From positions 1 to 9,937 of the forward strand of contig DXWL01000051.1 of NCBI GenBank assembly GCA_019416865.1: a stretch of 9,937 nucleotides of DNA, written 5' to 3'. Of this stretch, positions 1 through 5,657 are shown one piece after another. The notes below the pieces were generated by a model. It was not told the DNA's origin. It made no database searches and worked only from the letters and a program-made list of their open reading frames with translations. The DNA comes from Fusobacterium sp. Its GTDB lineage: Bacteria; Fusobacteriota; Fusobacteriia; Fusobacteriales; Fusobacteriaceae. The translations under genes and the position numbers were made by a program. Within the stretch, counting starts at the first letter, position 1. Each line of letters begins with the position of its first letter.

Positions 1-77
1 ATCCTTGTTAATCAATAATTAAAATATGTGTCTAAGAAAATGGGTTCACTACACTTTCAGCCTTTTTTATATAAAGA

Positions 78-1727
78 TTAATTAAGATTTTCTTTTTCAG
101 CTTTTAAACTACCAGATTCTTTTGAAATAATTATTCTGTAAATATCATCTGATTTGTGTGGGAAATCTTTTCTATAATGAGCCCCTCTGCTCTCTTTTCT
201 GTTAATCATAGCAGTGAAAAGCATCTTTGCTGTTTCTGTTTTAAAATACACTTCAAGAGAGTTTTCAGACAAATGATTTAAAATATTATAACTTTTTTCT
301 ATTTTTTCAATTTCAGAAAGTCCCTCTTTTAAAGAGTTTTCATCTCTGCTTATTCCGCCTTTTTCTGTTACAAGCTCTTTTATTTTTTCTAAAACTTCTT
401 TTTTTGACATCTCGTCCTTTGTATTTTCATCAAAAGAGCTGTTCAGCCAAGTTTCAAATTTTTCCTGCAGTATTTCATGGGAGATATCTTTTTCAGTAAG
501 AGAGTTTATATATTCATAAGCCTTGTCTGCTGCTCTTTTTCCAAATACTAAAGCTCCTCCTACAGAGTTTCCTCCAAGTCTGTTTGCTCCCTCAACACCA
601 GATAAAAGTTCTCCTGCTGCAAAAAGTCCTTGAACAGCTGTTTCTCCACAGTCAGAAGTTTTTACTCCTCCATTACAGCTATGGGCAAATGGAGATATTA
701 TTACCTCATCTCTGCACATATCAATTCCAATCTTTTCTTTCAGCCATTTTAAGTAAATCACATAAAATTCCCCAGTGTCTTCATAAAGTTCAGGACTGAA
801 TTTCAGTTTTACCCCATCTATACTTTTTACCATTTCTAAATCAATTTCAGAACTTTTAAAATCACAGCTGAAAGGGGCATAAGAACTTCTTTCAAGCCAA
901 ATATCTCTGTTTTTATCTCCCTCATACAGAAGATTTCCTTCTAAATCATACATTCCAAGACAATATTTCAGAGTATGCTCTCCAAATAAAGTGTTGTAAA
1001 CAGGTGTTATAAAGGCTGGGATAAATTGGATAAATTCCATATTTTGTACCTTTGCCCCTGCATCAAGCATAACAATATGTCCTGACCCGTCAACATCTTT
1101 TGGATAAAGGTTGTGTTTATAAAGTCCTCCAACTCCTCCTGTTGCCATAATCACAGCAGAAGTTTTTACTATAAAGAACTCTCCCTCTTCATTTTGAAGG
1201 ACAGCTCCTGCAACTTTTTCTTCATCTTTAATAATATGTACAATCTTGCTTTTTTCAATTATCTCTATATTTGAAATATTTTTAAAAATCTCTTCCCCTT
1301 TTTCTCTTGCTTTGTCCCATTCATTTATAAGGAAAATATCTCTGGCATATTTTGCAAAACAAGCAGGTCTTCTGTCATTTCTCAGCCAAGGTTCAAATCC
1401 TATCTCTTTAAGATACCCCACACTTTCCCTTATATTATTAATATAGGCATTAATCATATGAGGGTTGTCCATTTTATTTCCTATCCCTCTGATATCTTCA
1501 AAAAATAGCTCTTTATCACTCTCTTCAGGGGCTGTAGCCTGTATTCCCAAAGTCCCTTTTAAAGGAAAATAACTTGCTCCTCCAAAAAGTTTGCCGCTGG
1601 ATACAAGGATTACTTTTTTTCCTAAATCAGCTGATTTTTTAGCAGCTGTAAGTCCTCCTATTCCCCCTCCTGCTACTAAAATATCACATTTAAGAAAATC
1701 TTTTATCTCTATATTTTTTATCTCCAT
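78..1727 (-). CDS. FAD-dependent oxidoreductase, fumarate reductase / L-aspartate oxidase superfamily
   Basis: A 549-residue soluble flavoprotein with no signal peptide or membrane segment. An N-terminal dinucleotide-binding fold is visible (AGGGIGG at 19-25, then an acidic/basic beta-alpha-beta). A second FAD contact is MATGGVGGLY near 195-203. The capping and catalytic region follows: NRD at 273-275, the HSCNGGVKT segment with H349, and the flavin-binding GANRLGGNSVGGALVFG run at 380-396 with R383. The C-terminal helical domain carries ESRGAHYRKDFP at 512-523, a signature of NadB/SdhA/FrdA proteins. There is no histidine at the usual covalent FAD site, so FAD is probably non-covalent. The normal QFHPT substrate motif reads QFIPA (about 234-238), so the usual substrate histidine is absent and the substrate is uncertain; I do not assign nadB or frdA. 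The start is supported by GAAAGG (1735-1740) seven bases before the ATG. It stands alone, without Fe-S, haem or FMN-domain partners. Confidence 0.85.
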   Translation of the reverse strand: MEIKNIEIKDFLKCDILVAGGGIGGLTAAKKSADLGKKVILVSSGKLFGGASYFPLKGTLGIQATAPEESDKELFFEDIRGIGNKMDNPHMINAYINNIRESVGYLKEIGFEPWLRNDRRPACFAKYARDIFLINEWDKAREKGEEIFKNISNIEIIEKSKIVHIIKDEEKVAGAVLQNEEGEFFIVKTSAVIMATGGVGGLYKHNLYPKDVDGSGHIVMLDAGAKVQNMEFIQFIPAFITPVYNTLFGEHTLKYCLGMYDLEGNLLYEGDKNRDIWLERSSYAPFSCDFKSSEIDLEMVKSIDGVKLKFSPELYEDTGEFYVIYLKWLKEKIGIDMCRDEVIISPFAHSCNGGVKTSDCGETAVQGLFAAGELLSGVEGANRLGGNSVGGALVFGKRAADKAYEYINSLTEKDISHEILQEKFETWLNSSFDENTKDEMSKKEVLEKIKELVTEKGGISRDENSLKEGLSEIEKIEKSYNILNHLSENSLEVYFKTETAKMLFTAMINRKESRGAHYRKDFPHKSDDIYRIIISKESGSLKAEKENLN

Positions 1728-1764
1728 TTTTCTGCCTTTCTCTGTTATATTTATTTGTATGTAG

Positions 1765-1793
1765 ATTATATCATAATATCCATCAATTTTTAA
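1765..1793 (-). promoter_or_regulatory. Extended -10 promoter for the flavoprotein gene
   Basis: On the minus strand a perfect TATAAT (1765-1770) is preceded by TG one base upstream, giving an extended -10 (TGATATAAT). A weak -35, TTAAAA (1788-1793), lies 17 bp away. It sits about 38 bp upstream of the flavoprotein ATG and just downstream of the terminator of the non-coding RNA unit. This argues that the flavoprotein has its own transcription start and is not simply read from the RNA promoter. Confidence 0.6.
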
Positions 1794-1796
1794 TAA

Positions 1797-1843
1797 ATTA
1801 AAAAGGGTTATCTGCTTATTTATTCTCTAAACAGATAACCCTT
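1797..1843 (-). terminator. Intrinsic terminator ending the large non-coding RNA
   Basis: Perfect 12-bp inverted repeat: the arm AAGGGTTATCTG (minus strand, 1832-1843) pairs with CAGATAACCCTT (1803-1814) across a 17-nt loop. On the minus strand it is followed directly by a U-rich tail (TTTTT at 1800-1804, then AATTTATT). No U-tract follows on the plus strand, so it works for leftward transcription. The only thing it can terminate is the RNA unit to its right. Confidence 0.8.
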
Positions 1844-2430
1844 CAACTTAAACTATACAGGCGGAATCACCTTCTTTCTTTTTTCTAAATTTTTGGTTTG
1901 TTCCCACTTTGTTCATCTATCACCTAAAGCTATATACTTCTCTATCTATCATCTACTGTCTTCCAGCTTCTCCTATTATTTCATGTGGTGATTAAAATCT
2001 CTTCCGGAGTTTTAAATCACGCCCCCTATAATTTTTCCACTGTTTGCTCTCATATACATGAAAAGGCTTAAATAACGAGTTTATATATTTTATATCTTAT
2101 CTCCTAAAATAGAAACTTCTTCATTTTTACTATATCAATTTCTTCTTTTTAATTAAATACACTAAATTTCTAAAATTTGCTACTTCCTAAAATAAGCATT
2201 GTTATAAATATTAACTTTTACTCTTATTTGCCTCGTTTGAGAAAAATAACCTTCCGAATTACCTCTCTTATCTCATTGTTACGGATTTCACAGAGTGATT
2301 GTTTTTTTAAGTATACGCCGGTTCATCTAGAAAAGCTCTTAATCCATGCCTTTCTTAAATCTTAGATTCCCACGGGACTCCCCTCCTTCAAGGATTTTTT
2401 TCGTCTAGACCTTTGTTACTTCCTTGTTAC
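1797..2430 (-). ncRNA. Large structured non-coding RNA, about 630 nt (unassigned; ROOL-like candidate)
   Basis: This stretch has no credible protein gene on either strand. Minus-strand ATGs are followed by reading frames of about 15 codons or fewer. Yet it is a complete transcription unit: a near-consensus promoter at 2435-2463 predicts a start at 2428-2430, and an intrinsic terminator ends it near 1797. GC content is clearly higher than in the flanking spacer. Complementary segments that could form helices (plus coordinates): a 14-position hairpin with two mismatches at 1988-2001/2007-2020; a perfect 8-bp long-range helix 1979-1986/2056-2063 that encloses it; an 8-bp hairpin 2329-2336/2348-2355; hairpin 2365-2370/2375-2380; CTAGA pairing 2404-2409 with 2326-2331; 1926-1931 with 1965-1970; and possibly 2074-2079 with 2232-2237. 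Size and architecture fit a large ornate RNA family such as ROOL. That family name is inference, not recognition of a motif. I see none of the conserved cores of RNase P RNA, tmRNA, group I or group II introns. An unusually long leader of the downstream flavoprotein remains possible. Confidence 0.72.
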
Positions 2431-2434
2431 TCTA

Positions 2435-2463
2435 TTTATACCCCACAAAATTTATTTTGTCAA
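2435..2463 (-). promoter_or_regulatory. Strong sigma-70-type promoter of the non-coding RNA
   Basis: Minus strand: TTGACA (2458-2463, perfect -35), 17-bp spacer, TATAAA (2435-2440, five of six). The predicted start is A2428 or G2430. Upstream (2464-2533) lies a run of A- and T-tracts that could act as an UP element. No ribosome binding site with a sensible open reading frame follows. This is among the strongest promoter matches in the window, as expected of an abundant RNA. Confidence 0.8.
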
Positions 2464-2533
2464 TAGTATTTTCAAAAAATATTTATTTTTTTTATATTTT
2501 TTTGAAAAAATTTTTAAAATTTAAAAAAACTTA
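2464..2533. other. A/T-tract spacer between divergent promoters
   Basis: Seventy bases, almost all A and T, with phased-looking runs of five to eight T or A. It separates the -35 boxes of the leftward RNA promoter and the rightward groESL promoter. Known roles of such tracts are intrinsic bending and binding of the RNA polymerase alpha subunit, so it may boost both promoters. I see no coding potential or defined operator in it. Confidence 0.5.
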
Positions 2534-2560
2534 TTGACACCTGCCCAAAAAAGTTATACT
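2534..2560 (+). promoter_or_regulatory. groESL promoter
   Basis: Perfect -35 TTGACA at 2534-2539 and -10 TATACT at 2555-2560, separated by a slightly short 15-bp spacer. Predicted transcription start is near 2567, placing the CIRCE operator at about +10 to +37 and leaving an untranslated leader of about 88 nt. A second possible -10, TATTAT at 2560-2565, has too long a spacer (20 bp). Confidence 0.7.
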
Positions 2561-2576
2561 ATTATGTTGTAGTTTA

Positions 2577-2603
2577 TTAGCACTCTTATTTAACGAGTGC
2601 TAA
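2577..2603 (+). promoter_or_regulatory. CIRCE operator (HrcA binding site)
   Basis: A perfect match to the CIRCE consensus: TTAGCACTC, nine bases, GAGTGCTAA. CIRCE is bound by the heat-shock repressor HrcA, whose folding depends on GroEL, so the operon reports on chaperonin availability. The position just downstream of the predicted start is typical for groE operons; as RNA it would also form a 9-bp hairpin in the leader. Confidence 0.97.
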
Positions 2604-2654
2604 ATATAAAAATAAAAATTTAAAGTAAGTTCTGTAAATAAGGAGGATTTATAA

Positions 2655-2924
2655 ATGAGTATCAGAATATTAGGAAACAGAATTTTAATAAAAGCGTTAA
2701 AAACAGAAGAAAAAACATCAGGAGGAATAATTCTTACACCTACTTATTCTGAAGCAGCTCCTAATATCAGTGAGGTAGTTGTTATTGGAAATGGTGATAA
2801 AATAAAAGATATTAAAGTAGGCGATCATATTATTCATTCTCAATATTGTGGTACAAAGGTTAAAGAGGGCAGTGAAGAATATACTATTATAGATTTTGAT
2901 GAAGTTTTAGGAATTATCGATTAA
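2655..2924 (+). CDS. groES: Co-chaperonin GroES (Hsp10)
   Basis: An 89-residue GroES, slightly shorter than the usual 94-97. It caps the GroEL ring as a heptamer and closes the folding chamber in the cytoplasm. Visible features are the N-terminal beta-strand (RILGNRILIKAL), the mobile loop that docks on GroEL (KTSGGIILTPT, about 20-30, with the hydrophobic IIL triplet) and the C-terminal VLGII strand. Shortening seems to lie in the central part rather than at an end. AAGGAGG at 2640-2646 sits eight bases before the ATG and fixes the start. It is first in the groES-groEL operon, 29 bp upstream of groEL, and is under CIRCE control. Confidence 0.97.
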   Translation: MSIRILGNRILIKALKTEEKTSGGIILTPTYSEAAPNISEVVVIGNGDKIKDIKVGDHIIHSQYCGTKVKEGSEEYTIIDFDEVLGIID

Positions 2925-2953
2925 TGGGATATTTTTAAGGAGGCTTAATAAAA

Positions 2954-4564
2954 ATGTCTAAACTAATGAAATTTAATGAAGATGCTAGAAAAAAATTAGA
3001 AGCAGGAGTAAATGCTCTGGCAGATGCAGTTAAAATAACTTTAGGACCTAAGGGAAGAAATGTAATTCTTGAAAAAGCATATGGTTCTCCCCTTATAACA
3101 AACGATGGTGTATCAATAGCAAGAGAGATTGAGCTTGAAGATCCCTTTGAAAATATGGGAGCAAAACTTATAAAAGAGGTTGCCACAAAGGCAAATGATG
3201 TGGCAGGGGACGGAACTACTACAGCTACAATACTTGCACAAAATATTGTGAAAGAAGGGCTTAAAATAGTAAGTGCCGGAGCAAATCCTATGTTTATCAA
3301 AAAAGGTATTGATAAGGCAGCCAAAGAGGTAGTAAGAAATCTTCAAATAAAAGCTAAAAAAGTTCAGTCAAACAGTGAGATAGAACAGGTTGCTTCTATT
3401 TCAGCAGGGGACAGTGAAATTGGAAAACTTATTGCTGAAGCTATGGCAAAGGTTGGAGAAACAGGAGTAATTACTGTGGAAGAGGCAAAATCTCTTGAAA
3501 CAACTCTTGAAGTAGTTGAAGGAATGCAGTTTGACAAAGGATATATATCTCCTCATATGGCAACAGATACTATAAGAATGGAGGCTTCTCTTGAAAATCC
3601 TTACATTCTTATTACAGATAAAAAGATATCAAGTATGAAGGAACTTCTTCCTCTTCTTGAAAAAGTTGTACAAACTTCAAAACCTCTTTTAATTATTGCT
3701 GATGATTTGGAAGGGGAAGCTCTTACAACCCTTGTTATAAATAATCTTCGTGGAACTCTTAATACTGTAGCTGTGAAAGCTCCAGGATTTGGGGACAGAA
3801 GAAAGGCTATGCTTGAAGATATAGCTGTGCTTACAGGAGCAAAGGTTGTAAGTGAAGAGATGGGAATGAAATTGGAAGAGGCAGGAATGGAAGTTCTTGG
3901 TTCAGCTAAAAAAGTTAAAATCACAAAAGACAGCACTACAATAGTTGACGGAAATGGTGAATCAGGAGCTGTTGCAGAAAGAGTTGAACAGATTAAAGCT
4001 CAAATTAAAGAATCTTCTTCATCTTACGACATTGAAAAAATGCAGGAAAGAATTGCAAAACTTTCAGGAGGAGTTGCTGTTATAAGAGTGGGAGCTGCCA
4101 CTGAAACAGAGATGAAAGATAAAAAACTTAGAATAGAAGATGCCCTTAATGCTACAAAAGCTGCTGTAGAAGAGGGAATTGTTCCGGGAGGAGGAGTTGC
4201 CTTTGTGGAAATTCTAAATTCTATGGAAAACTTTAAGCTTGAAGGGGAAGAGGGAATGGGAGTTGAGATTGTGAAAAAAGCTCTTATAAGCCCTTTGAAA
4301 CAAATAGCTGTAAATGCAGGACTTGATGGAGGAGTTGTAGCTGAAAAAGTAAAATCTCTTCCAGAGGGAATGGGACTTGATGCAGCAAAAGAGGAGTATG
4401 TGGATATGATGTCAGCAGGAATTATTGACCCTGCAAAAGTTACAAGATCTGCAATCCAAAATGCAGCTTCAATAGCTTCACTTATTCTTACAACAGAGGT
4501 TGTAGTTGTAGATAAAAAAGAACCTAAAACACCAAGTGTTCCAGGTTCAGATATGATGTTGTAA
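2954..4564 (+). CDS. groEL: Chaperonin GroEL (Hsp60)
   Basis: A 536-residue, full-length group I chaperonin subunit that forms double heptameric rings and folds client proteins with ATP and GroES. The ATP site is intact: LGPKGRNVIL near 31-40, the catalytic-aspartate loop GDGTTTA near 85-91, and the equatorial VGAATE and IEDALNATKAA segments with the hydrolysis aspartate. The hinge/equatorial signature EEGIVPGGGVA is present. In the apical client-binding segment GYISPHMATD, H and M stand where E. coli GroEL has Tyr203 and Phe204. The C-terminus (PSVPGSDMML) lacks the Gly-Gly-Met repeat tail found in most GroELs. AAGGAGG at 2937-2943 precedes the ATG by ten bases. It is second in the operon and is followed by a strong terminator. 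Confidence 0.98.
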   Translation: MSKLMKFNEDARKKLEAGVNALADAVKITLGPKGRNVILEKAYGSPLITNDGVSIAREIELEDPFENMGAKLIKEVATKANDVAGDGTTTATILAQNIVKEGLKIVSAGANPMFIKKGIDKAAKEVVRNLQIKAKKVQSNSEIEQVASISAGDSEIGKLIAEAMAKVGETGVITVEEAKSLETTLEVVEGMQFDKGYISPHMATDTIRMEASLENPYILITDKKISSMKELLPLLEKVVQTSKPLLIIADDLEGEALTTLVINNLRGTLNTVAVKAPGFGDRRKAMLEDIAVLTGAKVVSEEMGMKLEEAGMEVLGSAKKVKITKDSTTIVDGNGESGAVAERVEQIKAQIKESSSSYDIEKMQERIAKLSGGVAVIRVGAATETEMKDKKLRIEDALNATKAAVEEGIVPGGGVAFVEILNSMENFKLEGEEGMGVEIVKKALISPLKQIAVNAGLDGGVVAEKVKSLPEGMGLDAAKEEYVDMMSAGIIDPAKVTRSAIQNAASIASLILTTEVVVVDKKEPKTPSVPGSDMML

Positions 4565-4643
4565 AAAACTAAAATTAAAATATAGGGCTATACCTAAAAT
4601 ATTTTAATAACAGTTTTTAATAAATTTAATTTCTTTCAAAGAG

Positions 4644-4676
4644 AAGGGACTGCTGCAAATGCAACAGTCCTTTTTC
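4644..4676 (+). terminator. Intrinsic terminator of groESL
   Basis: Stem GGACTG / CAGTCC (4647-4652 and 4665-4670), extended inward after one C-A mismatch by TGC/GCA around an AAAT loop and outward by A-U pairs, then a run of T (4671-4675). It lies about 80 bp after the groEL stop and separates the heat-shock operon from the toxin-antitoxin pair. Confidence 0.88.
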
Positions 4677-4726
4677 ATTTTATAAGAGATTATTTTTTAA
4701 ATAAAAAAACTATTAATTTCTTTTTG

Positions 4727-4756
4727 AATATAAATATATGCTATAATATAAATATA
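4727..4756 (+). promoter_or_regulatory. mntA-hepT promoter with duplicated 12-bp box
   Basis: An extended -10, TG-C-TATAAT, occupies 4739-4747, with no good -35 at the usual distance. The 12-mer AATATAAATATA occurs twice, at 4727-4738 and 4745-4756, 18 bp start to start, so that it flanks and overlaps the -10. Toxin-antitoxin operons are often autorepressed, and this could be the operator. The low complexity of the DNA means the duplication could also be chance. Confidence 0.5.
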
Positions 4757-4775
4757 GAAGAAGGAGGTTTGTACT

Positions 4776-5117
4776 ATGTTAGATAAAGAATATATTTTAA
4801 AAAAACTTGCTGAAATAGATAAAGATAAATTTGGATTTAAATCAATAGGATTATTTGGAAGTTTTTCAAGAGATGAGCAATCTCCAGATAGTGATATAGA
4901 TATTCTTGTTGAAATGGACATATTTCCTGAAAAACCTTATCCAAAAAGTTCTTATTTTAGATTATGTGATTTAAAGAAATATTTAGAAGAATTATTCGGA
5001 AAAGAAGTGGATTTAATTGATAAGAGTCAATTTAAATACGAATATAAATGCCCTGAAGTAAGAGAATACAAAGAAAAGATAAAACAGGAAATATTGGAGA
5101 GTGTAATATATGTCTAA
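4776..5117 (+). CDS. mntA: MntA-type minimal nucleotidyltransferase antitoxin
   Basis: A 113-residue minimal nucleotidyltransferase of DNA polymerase beta-like fold. The family motif GSX10DXD is exact: G28-S29, ten residues, D40-I-D42, in the context LFGSFSRDEQ...SDIDILVE. A third carboxylate is probably D79 in the EVDLID strand. In characterised type VII toxin-antitoxin pairs, MntA adds AMP groups to a tyrosine of HepT and silences its RNase activity. All catalytic residues needed for that are present here. AAGGAGG at 4761-4767 is eight bases before the ATG. It overlaps the next gene by 8 bp, so the two are translationally coupled. Function is inferred from family and neighbour. Confidence 0.88.
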   Translation: MLDKEYILKKLAEIDKDKFGFKSIGLFGSFSRDEQSPDSDIDILVEMDIFPEKPYPKSSYFRLCDLKKYLEELFGKEVDLIDKSQFKYEYKCPEVREYKEKIKQEILESVIYV

Positions 5118-5475
5118 ATCCAAAAGAACTATAGAACAATATACTTATGATATAATAGAATGTATTTATGAATTAAAAGAAACAGTTGAAAAATTTTCTA
5201 TAGATGATATATATGAAAATAAGTATGTACAAGCATTTATGGATAGAAACTTTCAAATAATAGGAGAAGCTATAAGCAAAATAGACCAATTAGACAGAGA
5301 AATTTTACTTAAAGTGAAAGATGATGATTCATACTGGGAACAAATAAAAGGAACAAGACATATAATAGTACATGAATATTTTAATACAAGAACTGATATA
5401 TTGTATGAAATTTCTAAATCAGAGTTAGATGAATTATTATCTTATATACTGCAAGTTAAAGAATTGTCAAAATAA
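5110..5475 (+). CDS. hepT: HepT-like toxin, HEPN RNase (DUF86)
   Basis: A 121-residue all-helical HEPN-family protein. The RNase motif RX4HXY is complete: R83, H88 and Y90 in GTRHIIVHEYF. In the studied HepT proteins R and H form the ribonuclease site at a dimer interface and the tyrosine is the residue AMPylated by MntA. Both halves of the system therefore look active. The residue after the arginine is H instead of the common N. The ATG lies inside the last codons of mntA (8-bp overlap, different frame). The order antitoxin-toxin is seen in many such pairs. A GAAA-loop terminator follows about 45 bp after the stop. Confidence 0.9.
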   Translation: MSKSKRTIEQYTYDIIECIYELKETVEKFSIDDIYENKYVQAFMDRNFQIIGEAISKIDQLDREILLKVKDDDSYWEQIKGTRHIIVHEYFNTRTDILYEISKSELDELLSYILQVKELSK

Positions 5476-5517
5476 TTTAGATTATTATATTTTAAAAATA
5501 TAGTTTAAGGATACCAG

Positions 5518-5549
5518 AGGCACATCAGAAATGATGTGCTTAATTTTTT
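5518..5549 (+). terminator. Intrinsic terminator of mntA-hepT
   Basis: Perfect 8-bp stem GCACATCA / TGATGTGC (5520-5527, 5532-5539) closed by a GAAA tetraloop and followed by a T-rich tail ending in six T. It works for rightward transcription only, since no U-tract follows on the other strand. Confidence 0.9.
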
Positions 5550-5575
5550 ATAGGAGATTTTTTATAAATCAAAGG

Positions 5576-5607
5576 AAAAAGGCGATACAATATGTACCGC
5601 CTTTTTT
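5576..5607. terminator. Bidirectional-looking terminator, mainly for the autotransporter gene
   Basis: Stem AAAAAGGCG-A-TAC / GTA-C-CGCCTTTTTT with one internal A/C mismatch and an AATAT loop. A-runs on one side and T-runs on the other give a U-tract in both directions. It is about 50 bp beyond the stop of the leftward autotransporter gene, and also backs up the hepT terminator for rightward transcription. Confidence 0.85.
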
Positions 5608-5657
5608 AGGGAAATTTATTATAATTTTCTAGCACAGAAAATCATAAGCTTAATTAA

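Noticed and set aside
1..77. Terminator for the flavoprotein gene
   Set aside because: No convincing stem with a U-tract on the minus strand could be drawn in the 77 bases available; it may lie beyond the window.
1860..1880. GGTGATTCCGCC before the terminator, resembling a T-box sequence
   Set aside because: It departs from TGGNACCGCG at key positions, does not pair with the terminator arm, and the unit is twice the length of a T-box leader.
2177..2365. 62-codon open reading frame on the plus strand
   Set aside because: It lies antisense within the structured RNA unit, has no convincing ribosome binding site and no recognisable domain; best seen as chance.
2341..2410. GGAGGGGAGTCCCGTGG on the minus strand, resembling the GAGGAAAGTCC core of RNase P RNA
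   Set aside because: The invariant A residues of that core are replaced by G, the matching 3' core (ACAGAAA type) is missing, and the unit is much longer than RNase P RNA.
1797..2430. tmRNA or a group I/II intron
   Set aside because: No tRNA-like 3' end, no tag-peptide frame, no domain V or P-Q-R-S core and no interrupted host gene.
2935..3936. Antisense open reading frames of 77-129 codons inside groEL
   Set aside because: They mirror the codon pattern of groEL on the opposite strand and have low-complexity S/F/I-rich products.
4565..4775. mntA-hepT as part of the groESL operon
   Set aside because: A strong terminator and a separate extended -10 promoter lie between them.
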